64,000 nt of DNA from Microstegium vimineum (lineage: Eukaryota; Streptophyta; Magnoliopsida; Poales; Poaceae). The stretch is taken from NCBI GenBank assembly GCA_022036555.1, contig CM039122.1, positions 53,022,693-53,086,692 on the forward strand. Direction: 5' to 3'. Under the pieces are notes generated by a model. That model saw only the letters and a list, made by a program, of their open reading frames with translations, made no database searches and was not told the DNA's origin. Below, piece by piece: positions 1 to 10,106 of this stretch. How positions within the stretch are numbered: the stretch's first letter is position 1; every line of letters begins with the position of its first letter. The translations under genes were made by a program, and so were the position numbers.

Positions 1-1043
1 CAACCGGAGCATTACATGCTAAATAAGATAAACAAGATACTTCTATAATATTCTCTATTCACATTGCCTTCATCGCTACGCTGTGGTTTTACTTGAAGAA
101 GACATGCAACGTGTGCCACAAGGCACACAAACGAAGAAAAACGAGGACAACTCACTGCCATCGCAACAGAGGTAGCGCCAAACTGTCTCTGCCGGCCGTG
201 GGCCCGTGGCGTGGGCGCACCCCAAGCTCGATTCAACTAATGCTGCCTCCGGTCAAAGAAAAGTAATTCTACCTTTATTTTTTCTTGTATTTAAATGTTG
301 GTAAGTTTATATCAAGTAGAGCTATTAATAATATCAATATTTATGAAAAATAGGTGCACTACAGAAATATATATCTTGCGATATCTAATGATACTTGCTT
401 ATTAGTATCATAATAGATATTGATAATTTTCACATAAATTTTATTAATTTTAAAATAATTTGACTTGATCCTCTTATACGATTTATGTTAAAATGCATTC
501 TTTTCAGGACGGCTAGCCTGTTCTTCCGTACCTCTTGCAGACTAGCACCCTGCTGCAGCACCTCCATCGTCGTTTTCACCACGCAAGCTATAGGCTAGTG
601 CCACGTACTGCTGATCCAACTTCAGCTGCGTCACCAGTGATTCGTTAATCCTGACCATTTCCGACATTGTTAATCTAACCCGGCACACCGTTTCCTCCAA
701 AGCAAGAACTTTAAATAATCCAGTAATCATATCTCTTCAGGATCATATATACATGGTGTCGCTTTTACGAGCATGTCCTGTGCGGCAAGTTTGTCAAAGG
801 CAGACAACGAGGAGATAGGCATGGAAGGAAGATGCAATTGACCTGGACCTGGCACTGTCAGGCAGGCTTGAGAATCCAGCGACCTGCGAGCTGCTTCTTC
901 TACAGCCCACTTGCTGATTCTTTTGTCCATTTTCCACGGCCTCCGTTAGCCTCTCGTGCTCAATTGCTTGCCGTTGCTGACTTGCTGTAGTGTAGCTAGG
1001 CGGAGACAAAGTTGGTACCTCGTCGGTTGCACTTGCAGTACCA
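1..1043. other. Upstream spacer, no gene recognised
   Basis: AT-rich spacer before the first RING-H2 gene. I see no conserved protein, RNA gene or clear transposon end. The final 100 bases or so, next to the ATG at 1044, presumably carry the leader of that gene. Confidence 0.4.
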
Positions 1044-1523
1044 ATGGTGGAACTGACGGTGTCCGTGCTCCTCCTGGTCGCCGGCGTGGTGGCGATGCTG
1101 GTGCTCCACATCCTCATCGTCGTCTGGGCGCTGAGGCGGGGCGTCGTCCTCCGCGCCGCGGCGTCGCGGCGGCAGGACGACGAGGAGCGCGCGCCGGGGC
1201 TGTCGGCCGAGGACCTGAACGAGCTGCCGTGCCACGACCACGAGTGCGGCGGCAAGCTAGCCGCCTCCGGCGGCGCGGGCGCGGGCGCCGAGTGCGCCGT
1301 GTGCCTGGAGGCGTTCCAGGCCGGGGACCGCTGCCGGGTGCTGCCGCGGTGCGAGCACGGCTTCCACGCGCACTGCGTCGACCAGTGGCTGCGCAAGAGC
1401 CGCGTGTGCCCCGTCTGCCGCGCCGAGGTCGCCGGCGGCGGCGGCGGAGGCGGCGGAAAGACGGCCGGCGCGTCCTCGGCGTCGGCGGTCGTCACTGAAA
1501 GACAGGGAGCTGCGGATCGGTAG
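1044..1523 (+). CDS. ATL-type RING-H2 finger E3 ubiquitin ligase (copy 1)
   Basis: Single-exon gene for a 159-residue protein. A hydrophobic segment at about residues 5-28 should anchor it in a membrane. A basic stretch follows, then a GLSAEDL motif at 52-58, the ATL-family GLD signature. A complete RING-H2 finger has C84, C87, C103, H105, H108, C111, C122 and C125 with ATL spacing, and the usual Trp at 115. The tail is rich in Gly. Family knowledge: ATL proteins are membrane-bound E3 ligases that recruit E2 enzymes through the RING and often act in stress or defence responses. The substrate is unknown. Intronless genes of this size are normal for the family. The start is the first in-frame Met and places the membrane segment at the N-terminus. 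A related copy lies at 4843-5298. Confidence 0.9.
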   Translation: MVELTVSVLLLVAGVVAMLVLHILIVVWALRRGVVLRAAASRRQDDEERAPGLSAEDLNELPCHDHECGGKLAASGGAGAGAECAVCLEAFQAGDRCRVLPRCEHGFHAHCVDQWLRKSRVCPVCRAEVAGGGGGGGGKTAGASSASAVVTERQGAADR

Positions 1524-2465
1524 CTAGCGCCTAGAAAGCATCTACTAGAGCTACCTCGCTGCTGCCTGAATCGTTCCTGCAAAATCCTCGTCTGCTCCAT
1601 GATTCAGTCCACCCTTTGTAATTAAGAAGCAGATTTAATTCATTGTATAGTGATTTGCGAATTGAGTATTCGATTGTACTCCGTACAGTACGATGCAAAA
1701 CCTGGCAAGATACAGTGACGTTGCACTTGCACGATCACTCGTCGTTGACTTATTCATTCGTTGTGGAATGCGTAACACTTACGTCAACCGGACGGATAAG
1801 AGTTTTTTTTTCTCTCTCTCTTTCTTTCGAGGACGGACGGAGAGCTTGTCCTCCAAATAAATGCATTTCCTTAACCTGTGGAGGTGACGGCTAACCGAGA
1901 CATTGCAGGGTATAACAGCAAAGATAAGGCCACATAACGGACCTAGTTGGCAAGGCTGTTGGTAGCTTTTACATTGGAGACGCAGCCGCCACCGCCGTCT
2001 CAGACCCCGTGCACCACAGCTAGTCCCCCTCTCTTCTCCTTGGGTAAATTATTGCGCACTTGGAACATAAACTCTAACTCCGAAGTCAGAAAGGAACCTT
2101 TATAACCATGAAAAGATATCAATTTGGAACTCAAGATCGGTAATCGCTGGATTACCGTTGACATTAGGATTGTAAGAGTGACCGCACTCGTGGTACTATA
2201 AATTTATCCTCGAAAAGTAATATTTTATTGGTCATCAAGATTTTCTCATCTATATTAATTTTTTCCGCACTCATCCATCCTCTATATCTACTCTATATCA
2301 CATGGGCCCACATGTCAGTTTATTTTATTATTTTCCTCCCTCTACGTTATATCTCTCCCCTCACCCGCCGGATCCCTCCCTTCCCATTCTCTCTCTCTCC
2401 CCCTCATCCGTCGGCGTACTTGTGGAAGCCAACCCCCTCCTCCTCCACCAGCCCCAGCCCTAGCC
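1524..2465. other. Spacer, no gene recognised
   Basis: Includes the presumed 3' UTR of RING-H2 copy 1. The rest is low-complexity, pyrimidine-rich sequence at 2330-2460. No conserved coding sequence seen. Confidence 0.35.
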
Positions 2466-2888
2466 ATGTCGGAAGCCCCGGCACGGAGCTCCACGGAGTC
2501 CTCCTCCGCGGCGTCGGTGTCCTCGGGGCTCGACTTCGGCGCGAACGCGCGGCCCTCCGCTCTGTCTCAGGATGCGCGCGGCCTCCTCGTCAGCCATGGC
2601 GGGCGGCGGAGCTCGGCGGCGGCCCTCTCCTCCTCCCTCTCCGGCGGCGCGGCGGCACTCTCCTTCTCTGCAGCAGCCGTAGCAACGGGGCCCGCGCCAG
2701 GCGGCTCTCTCCTCCTCTGCAGCAGCGGGGCCCGCGCCACATCGTCGGAAAAGCGCGACGCCCGCTACCTCTCTACGCATAGCGGAAGCAGCGGCGTCGA
2801 GGATAGTTTAGCGGATCGGACCCCGATGCGCGTGTTTCATCCGCCATTTGCTCCGCTAGTACGCGGATACCGCACGTGGTGCGGTTAG
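2466..2888 (+). CDS. GC-rich Ser/Ala-rich ORF, hypothetical, possibly a captured gene fragment
   Basis: Open frame of 140 codons with strongly raised GC content against AT-rich flanks. The product is Ser/Ala-rich at the start (MSEAPARSSTESSSAA) and shows no domain I recognise. The start sits just after a pyrimidine-rich stretch like a plant leader. The frame ends without any conserved C-terminus. It could be the first exon of an unrecognised gene, a gene fragment carried by a transposon, or a chance GC-rich ORF. Confidence 0.2.
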   Translation: MSEAPARSSTESSSAASVSSGLDFGANARPSALSQDARGLLVSHGGRRSSAAALSSSLSGGAAALSFSAAAVATGPAPGGSLLLCSSGARATSSEKRDARYLSTHSGSSGVEDSLADRTPMRVFHPPFAPLVRGYRTWCG

Positions 2889-3205
2889 TCTAACTGTGTG
2901 AATTCTTCTTCTGCTTAATGAAAAATGTGCTACCGCACGATCACGAAAAAAAACATATATATTTAATATCTAACTTAGAACTTTTCAACTTTGAAACGAG
3001 AATTCACATGGATTTTGCCCTCCCCTCCATGCACCTAGAGAAAGGTCAAAATGTTCTAGCAGATTGATCAATTACACGCGCAGGCATTAGCCAGAATCAA
3101 TCGTGCCGAGAGAAAGAGTGGAGGTACTTCCAGCCTTGATCGATCGAGGGGGAGATCAAGGAGATGCATCTGGACGGTTTCTTGTATCCATTGACCAGCC
3201 TGATC

Positions 3206-3301
3206 GTTTGGCTAAAAAGTTGGCAGATGCTATTTTTGACTGTTTTGTTGTGAGATAAAAACACTGTACCATAGCTGATAAGTCGGGCTGATAAGCCAAA
3301 C
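3206..3301. mobile_element. MITE-like element with GTTTGGCT ends
   Basis: About 96 bp bounded by GTTTGGCT and its complement AGCCAAAC. A related sequence is at 21966-22073, with the shared core 'catagctgataag' or 'catagttgataaa'. No coding capacity. Class not determined because I found no clear target-site duplication. Confidence 0.55.
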
Positions 3302-3575
3302 AAACAGAGTGCGGGGTTTTCACTTCGGACTGATCCGTGGTGAATACTTGGGAGTAAAGAATCTAGCGATGGTATATTTTTAGATAATGGAAGAGACTTC
3401 TCACTTCTGCGTTATCGCACACAGTGTTTACATTATTACATAGCTTCAGCGTTTTTTTGGCTGATGAGTCAGGGAAACAAAGAAATGCAAAAATTAAACA
3501 TAACAGAATCTATTATTAAATTTTCATCTATGAGAGACAAATAACTCCAAATAGTATATGTTGTCAGTATATATA

Positions 3576-3809
3576 CTGTCTCTGTCCCACAAATTTACGC
3601 ATCTCGTTTTCAATTATTCCAATTCCTTTTTAGTTTCATCAAATATATATAACAAAAAACGTATAACAAGTATCATTAGGTTAATGGTGGAAAATATTTT
3701 CATAATAAATATATTTGGAGATATTGTTTTCTATAAATTTAACTAAACTTTATGAAACTTGTCTCCTTAAAACATGATATATGGATTTTTTTAGACTGAG
3801 GGATCGGAG
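3576..3809. mobile_element. Stowaway-like MITE (diverged)
   Basis: About 234 bp. The left end reads CTGTCTCTGTCCC and the right end is the inverted GGATCGGAG. Both ends are flanked by TA, the Stowaway (Tc1/mariner) target. The inside is AT-rich and non-coding. Confidence 0.5.
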
Positions 3810-4324
3810 TACACCATGTCTTGTACTTACGTACATACTCAAAAAAAAAGTTATTATTTAGGACAAGATTTTAGTCAAACTTTAGGAATATAAATCATGA
3901 TTAACTTTTAAGTTGTTGAGTTTGAAAATATAAAAATTATATCAATAGATTTGTCTTAAAAAATACTTTTATAAAAATATACATATATTATATTTCAATA
4001 AATATTTTTTATAAAATAAGTGGTCAAAGTTACACTTTAGAGACCGTGTCGTTTTCTAAAACGATAACTTTTTTGAATATTGTGGGAGTACTTCCGCTGC
4101 CTGCCAATTTGAATGTTCAAAGGACACGCATCTCGCACGATACTGAATTACTGATAGGTCAAATATGCATATTCAGACGCTACCTGCAAATGAAGCACCA
4201 AATCTCTCGATTGACTTTTGATCACAGGTGATGCTCGGCTCTTGAAAATAATGCAACGCAAATCAAGTTTCCTATTCGTTTCCTTGACCTTCGAACGCAA
4301 AAGGTCACGCTGAGAAATATAGTA

Positions 4325-4587
4325 CTATCTCCATCCTAGCTAGAAAGAATATAATTTTTCATTTTACAAGAAATTAATCAATTATAAGGTTAACCAAATC
4401 GATATAAAAAGTACAAACATTTAAGTGTGGTTAGATTAATTATACAATATGTTTTTCCTTAGAAAATATACAATATTTTTGATAACAAATTTATTTGAAG
4501 ATATAAATATTATGTTATTTTATACAAATTCAGTTAAATTTAAAAAACTTGATTTACAGTGGAATATTTTTTTAAGGATTGAGGGAG
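4325..4587. mobile_element. Stowaway-like MITE
   Basis: Ends CTATCTCCATCC and, inverted, CTCCCTCAATCC, flanked on both sides by TA. AT-rich and non-coding. It lies about 250 bp upstream of the second RING-H2 start codon, so it is part of the promoter region of that gene. Confidence 0.6.
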
Positions 4588-4842
4588 TATTAAATTATAG
4601 GAGTAGCGAGCGTCTCCACTCCAACTTCCATGGACCGAAAACAGCAGCCAATAATTTGTTTTTTTTTAAATACAGCAGCCAATATAGATCACTCAAAAAA
4701 GTCAGAAGTGACAAGTTATCGTCTCTGCTCCACGCCTGACTTGTTGCTTGCCGCCTTCTTCAGAGTTGCTTGCTTGCGTTGCGCGCGTGTCCCTTCATTC
4801 GCGCACGGCGAGTTTGTCCGACTCCGACGCGACGGCAACGGC

Positions 4843-5298
4843 ATGGAGGGATCAACATTACACCGCATCGTCTTCATCGCTGTCGGCCTCGTGCTGATGG
4901 TCGTTCTCCATTTCCTCTTCGCCATCTGGGTGCTCTTCCGCGCGCGTCCCTCCCGCCGCGTCGCGCAGCACGCGGAGGAAGAGAGCGGCGGCGGCGGCGG
5001 CGGTGCTGGCCTTTCGGCCGAGGAGGTTGCCCAGCTGCCGTGCCATGAGTTCAAGGAGGAGGGCGGCGGCGGTGGCGAGTGCGCGGTGTGTCTGGATGTG
5101 TTCCGCCCGGGCGACCGGTGCCGTGTGCTGCCGAGGTGCGGTCACTGGTTCCACGCGGTGTGCTTGGACTCGTGGCTGCGTAAGAGCCGCCGATGCCCCG
5201 TCTGCCGCACCGAGGCGGTCGAGCAGCGACAGCAAAAGGACGCCACCGCCACCGGCGGCGCGGTTGTTGCCACCGTGGAGATTGTTACTCAAGGGTAG
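4843..5298 (+). CDS. ATL-type RING-H2 finger E3 ubiquitin ligase (copy 2)
   Basis: Single-exon gene for 151 residues. The frame is open further upstream, to 4630, but the Met at 4843 places the hydrophobic membrane segment at residues 8-31 as in copy 1, so this start is preferred. GLSAEEV is at 56-62. The RING-H2 residues are C80, C83, C99, H101, H104, C107, C118 and C121. The RING core is very close to that of copy 1 (DRCRVLPRC, WLRKSR, CPVCR), while the linker and tail differ, so the two are probably a diverged tandem pair. Expected role: membrane-anchored E3 ligase with unknown substrate. Confidence 0.9.
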   Translation: MEGSTLHRIVFIAVGLVLMVVLHFLFAIWVLFRARPSRRVAQHAEEESGGGGGGAGLSAEEVAQLPCHEFKEEGGGGGECAVCLDVFRPGDRCRVLPRCGHWFHAVCLDSWLRKSRRCPVCRTEAVEQRQQKDATATGGAVVATVEIVTQG

Positions 5299-5453
5299 CG
5301 GCCGGCGTCTAGTTCTACTACGTTTGCATGTTTGGTGCCCGGATTGCCATCGCTTGTCGTTTTTGCCCGTATGTAAATTACCTGTCTTTTCTGCCAATTT
5401 ATTCTCGGACGAAGATGTGAGCTCGTTTGGATGTACGTACTTAATTACGGCAC

Positions 5454-5647
5454 GTAGTGTTTAGTTTGTACTATTTGGTAATTATTGTCTGACCACAGAG
5501 AACTAGGCTCAAAAGATACGTTTCGCAAATTACAGATAAATTATATAATTATTTGTCTTTTTTACCTATATTTAATACTTCATGTATACATTGTAACAGA
5601 GAATCTTATTAAATTTTGGAATTTGGAAGCAATCTAAACAAGGCCCA
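5454..5647. mobile_element. MITE with GTGTTTAG / CTAAACAAGGCC ends
   Basis: About 190 bp directly downstream of RING-H2 copy 2. A second copy of the same family is at 22171-22374. They share long blocks such as 'ttggtaattattgtc', 'attacagataaattat' and 'cttcatgtatac'. No coding capacity. It may supply part of the 3' end of the RING gene (inference). Confidence 0.6.
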
Positions 5648-5908
5648 ATTTCTTCTGCAGACAGATACTCTCATTCCTTACTCCATGTCGAATTCCTTAC
5701 TCCATGACAAGATTTGCCAAAATGATTTCTCAACGTTGTTGACATGCTTACTGTCAAGATGAACCCTATTTTTCACAGAGTTTAGGTCCCATGACTGGGC
5801 TACGTGATTCTGTTACATCGGTGAGCATTGACATACTGTCTATTGTGTTGCATCTCTACCACTTTCTCATGTTACATGAGTGATGGGTCTGGTCAGGGTA
5901 TAACTGTA

Positions 5909-6139
5909 TCCTCCCCCGTCACAAAAATAATCGTCGTTCTCACTTCCTGATAAATACTTTAATTAATTTTATTTAAAAATTAATATTTATGGTACATTAT
6001 TAATATCATTAGATAAATTGTTGAATCTATTTTCATAATAAATTTATTTAGAGACACAAATATTGTACTATTTTCTATAAATTTAATAAAACTTGTACCA
6101 TCTACGAAAAAAAATGACAATTATTTTCAGGCGGGAGAG
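5909..6139. mobile_element. Stowaway-like MITE
   Basis: Left end TCCTCCCCCGTCAC, right end inverted CTCTCCCGCCTG, TA at both borders. AT-rich and non-coding. Confidence 0.55.
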
Positions 6140-6207
6140 TAACATTGAATAAGTAGGAGTACATAGACTCATATAAGTTTAGATTGTAAGAAATTGTTAT
6201 GTAGGTA

Positions 6208-6468
6208 CTCCCTCCATCCCGTAATAGAAGTCGTTATGAGAATCGTGTTGGCTAATTTTTTTTAACTTTGACTAGGTTTGTAGAAAATATATGCAACATT
6301 TATATCTTCAAAAAAGTTTATTATGAAAATATATTCAACAACCTAACAACCTATCTAATGATATAATTATGTATTATAAATATTAATATCTTTTATATAT
6401 AATTATTTGAAGTTAAAAAGAATGATTTCTCGAGGAGCGAGAATAACTTTTTTTAGAGACGGAGGGAG
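6208..6468. mobile_element. Stowaway MITE
   Basis: Clean example: left CTCCCTCCATCCCG, right the inverted CTCCCTCCGTCTC, flanked by TA at 6206-6207 and 6469-6470. 261 bp, AT-rich, non-coding. Confidence 0.75.
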
Positions 6469-7998
6469 TACATATCTAAAATGGCCCTTAGACTATATAT
6501 GTGGGGTTTTAAGAAAGTGAATGCACGTGTATGTCTAAAAAATCCCTATGGTATAAGTGGTTTTTTTTAGCTTTTTCTTACCTTTTCCAAAAGGGGTAAA
6601 CAACATTTAAGCATTACATATTGCTCTGGGCTAGGCAAGGCCTTGATAAAACAACAAGGAAAAAAAATCAAATTTACCCCCCTTAACAATAAAATCGTTT
6701 TTACATCCCTTAATTTTTAAAATCGTTTGACTTTGCACTTTACGTGGTTTCACGTCAAAGAAGGATACATCAAAATAAGTAGAAAGTTTAGTGAGGTAAA
6801 TCAGACTATAAATATTATTTTAGAAAATATACCAAATTTATCAAAATATTTTTTTAAAAAAGTTATCTAAATAATGCAGTTAGAAATCCTAGAATAATTT
6901 TAAATTCATTAAAAATGTTTTACCTTTACAAAGTTACGAAACAAGTTTTTTTTTCTAAAATCATGGTGTAACTTATGGTGCCCAACTTGAAATTATTTGA
7001 ATCTTAATGGACTTATTTGCTAGTAGAAGCTTTTGTTGTCAATTATAATTATTTGATGTAGATCATCCGACTATGTAGAATAGTTAGTAGAGCCTAGAGC
7101 ATCATCAGGATTACGTGTGTGCAGCAGATTGGGCACTGGTCGGCGCACAAAAAATGAGTCCAAAAAGATTCGAAGAATTTCAAGTTGGCACCACAAGATA
7201 GATCATGATTTTAGAAAAACAAAAATGTAAAACTACTTTTATAGTTTTCTAAGGTAAGATAAATTTTATATTAAGTTTCCAGGATTAAACCAAATTTTAG
7301 AATTTTTAATGGCATTAATTTTTCTATGTAAAAATGGGAGTTGCTAAATTTCAGGTGCCTGAATTTTAGGTTCCTTTCAGGCAATAGATATTGCATATAT
7401 TTTATGTTAAAATTGCAGGTTTAGTTTGTTGTAGTTTTTGTAAGTAAAATCTAGACCCGAGAAAAAAATCTGACAAACCTAACAAAATCTAATATATATT
7501 GGCACAAAGACAATTTATAATTTTTTTTCTATAGTCAAACAAGGATAAAAATTTAATATAATGTGATACAAAGATAATTAACAAACTATAAACAAATCAC
7601 AATAAGACAAATACAATATGGCATCACATCGCCTGATGAAACACAACTTTTGAGGCATCTGAAGTTTAGGAAAGATGTGTAAAAATATTTAGCTAACATT
7701 CTGATTTTTTTATATTTTCGTATATTTATTAAGAAATATTTTTAGTACGATTTACCTCCTCTAATGTTTAACTTAGTCTGATTTATCCTTCTGTAACATG
7801 GCGCCACATCACTAAAACTATCGTCAAAATCACCCCGAAGTGCAAAAGCAAATGGTTTTAAAAGTTGAGAGATAAAAAAACTGGTTTTGTAGTTTAAAGA
7901 CGAAAATCAAAGGACCACGAAAGTTGAGGAGGTAAATTAGATTTTTTCCGAGCAACAAAATCCTCTCCTCGAGTACTCGGGCCAGCCAGGCTAGTGCG
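6469..7998. other. AT-rich spacer, no gene recognised
   Basis: Strongly AT-rich, without conserved ORFs. Probably decayed transposon sequence. Nothing more specific is visible. Confidence 0.35.
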
Positions 7999-8462
7999 CT
8001 CAAATTTTTAGGATTTAGCCCTTTTCTTGAATTATTTTAACAATTGGTACCCTGGAGAAACTATTCACGTTTTTGGACGGCGTCATACCCCACGGCGCCG
8101 AGGTAACACAGGTCGACGTCACAGGCCACGGCGCCGAGCTTTTGAACCCGATGCTGCGCTGGAACTGACGTGGCAGAAGGCTGGGCGCCTACGGCGTCGA
8201 GCTATTAGCTTACGTATCTGGGCCTTAGAACTAGAACAAGTACTATTATTTCTATTAATAGACAAAACTGCTCTTGTAGCTCATCTGGTTCAAGCATTAT
8301 GCTTTGGACCTGTACCTTTCTTTTATGATTTGTTTTTGCTACACAATGTTTCAAACATCAAATAAAAAAATAAATCATTTAAACCTATTGTTTGAAAAGC
8401 TTATAAAAATAAATTAAATAATTTTTATTTGGAAATTAAATAAAAATAAATCATAAAAAGTA

Positions 8463-8576
8463 GCAAACAATGTTTCAAACAATCAAATAAAAAAATAAAT
8501 GCAAACAATGTTTCAAACAATCAAATAAAAAAATAAATGCAAACAATGTTTCAAACAATCAAATAAAAAAATAAAT
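8463..8576. repeat. Three tandem 38-bp units inside foldback copy 1
   Basis: Exact head-to-tail units at 8463-8500, 8501-8538 and 8539-8576, starting gcaaacaatgtttcaaac. A related single unit at about 8340-8376 and duplicated flanks suggest a larger internal duplication in the loop region. Confidence 0.9.
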
Positions 8577-8683
8577 CATTTAAACCTATTGTTTGACAAG
8601 CTTATAAAATAAATTAAATAATTCTTATTTGGAAATTAAAAAAAACAAATCATAAAAAGTAGCAAAAACTATGCAATTCTCTA

Positions 8684-8736
8684 GTTTGAACCAAGGACCT
8701 CAGGTCCAAAGTATAGTGCCCAAATCAGATGAGCTA
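8684..8736 (-). ncRNA. tRNA-like segment (A box and B box) in arm of foldback copy 1
   Basis: Read on the - strand: TAGCTCATCTG (A-box/D-arm like) begins at 8736 and GGTTCAAAC (B-box/T-loop like) begins at 8692. The spacing is 44 nt, as between positions 8 and 52 of a tRNA. A four-pair D stem is possible and the T stem is partial. The anticodon stem does not pair well and no acceptor stem is seen, so this is a relic or a promoter-like module, not a functional tRNA gene. The opposite arm has the D-arm part at 8277 on the + strand. Confidence 0.45.
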
Positions 8737-9000
8737 CAACAACAAGTTTGTTTATTAATAGAAATAATAGTACTTGTTCTATTTCAAAGGTCCAGATACG
8801 TAAGCTAATAGCTCGGCGCCGTGCTCTACGACGCCGAGCCTTCTGCCACGTCAGTTCCAGTGCAGCATCGGGTTCAAAAGCTCGACGCCGTAGGGCATGG
8901 CGCCGACCTCAGGGTCAAAAACGTGAATAGTTTCTCCAGGGTCCAATTATGAAAATAGTTCAAGAAAAGAGCTAAATCCTAAAAATTTGGGGCTAGTGCG

Positions 9001-10106
9001 TATACCAGGCAAGCCTCACAAGGCCTTCTTTGCATAAAGCTTCGAAGGAAATTAGCCCCGTAAATGAAGAGATGACACTTTGCACCGCTACAATTTTAGA
9101 TTGGGAAATATGTCCTTTTTCATCCCAACTAAACTATTGTTACACTTCAAGTTTTCTCCTCTAACTCCAAAAACAGTAAACTACCTCCCTCAATTTTAAA
9201 ATTTATTTTAGTTACTTTTCCTGTTCCGGTTAGTAGTTAATTTCGGGTGATTTAGCCATTTTTAATTAGAAAACTCCAGTAAAAACTAAATAAAGTTTGT
9301 AAACTGTGAAAAATATATTTAAGCTTAAAAAAGTTTTGAGTTAAATCCTAGATATTCTTGTAACAAGAGAGACCCAATTAAAATGTGGATGAATAATGAA
9401 AATATGTTCAGAAGATTCTATAAATTAGATTTGGTCCTAGGAGAATGAGAAAATATCCAAAAAAAATCTGAAAACTTTCAAAAACATTCTAATAAATGTG
9501 TAAGTGCATTTTGAAAACTTTCCACAGCATCAATGTGTTTTCATAATCTCAAAATATTGGTTGCATACACAACATGAGTGGAATCAACATTAATGTATGT
9601 TTTTAAAAACCCATTTAAATATTTATTAGAAGGTTTTGAAAATTTTCCATATTTTCAGGCACTTATATATTTTACCAGAGTTGAGTCTAATTTCTAAAAG
9701 CTTCTAGATATGGTTTGGATGATCTCTATTTTTTTTATTTACCATGTCCCAATGTAGATAGGATTTTTATTAATTTTTTGTAAGCTTAGATATATTTTTC
9801 TTTAGTTTAAAACTTTATTATAGTGTTTACCAATATTTTTAAATTATAAAATTGATAAATCACCTAGACAACCACTTGTAACCGAGACAGAGTGGTAATT
9901 AAATGATTTTGAGGGACGAGAGAGACGGTTTATCTGGACTTAAAGTTCGAGGAAGAGGCCTGGACTAAGGTGATAGTTACGGGAGGGGAAAAGGACTTCG
10001 AGCTGGTGTTTGCAACGGTCTCTTTTTTATTGGTCACATTCTCCGGTGTCGAGCACCGGCGAGAATCGGCGCAGCCAGCGCCGGATAGGACGGATCCATG
10101 TGGCAA
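9001..10106. other. AT-rich spacer, no gene recognised
   Basis: Lies downstream of the ALDH gene. I see no conserved ORF or transposon ends. It probably includes the ALDH 3' UTR close to 10100. Confidence 0.35.

Larger units (their letters stand above)
7999..8991. mobile_element. Foldback, Mutator-like non-autonomous element (copy 1)
   Basis: 993 bp with long inverted arms, about 300 bp each. The left arm starts CTCAAATTTTTAGGATTTAG and the right end is its imperfect complement. The element is flanked by GCTAGTGCG at 7990-7998 and 8992-9000, a 9-bp target-site duplication as for Mutator-like elements. The outer arms are GC-rich and built of repeated modules around GGCGCC. The centre is AT-rich and has three tandem 38-bp units. 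The short ORFs inside (8027-8365, 8748-8930) are arm sequence read through, not transposase. A related element is at 40816-41574. The inner part of the arms has tRNA-like sequence. The Mutator assignment rests on arm length and the 9-bp duplication only. Confidence 0.85.

Noticed and set aside
794..1600. Long - strand frame opposite the first RING-H2 gene
   Set aside because: Antisense shadow of a GC-rich exon; Ser/Arg/Ala-rich with no domain, while the + strand encodes a complete RING-H2 protein.
8277..8320. Possible functional tRNA gene
   Set aside because: Only the D-arm-like part is present on this arm; no B box at the right distance and no acceptor stem.
8027..8365. 112-codon frame inside foldback copy 1
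   Set aside because: Consists of arm modules read through (Arg-rich from the GGCGCC repeats); not a transposase or host gene.
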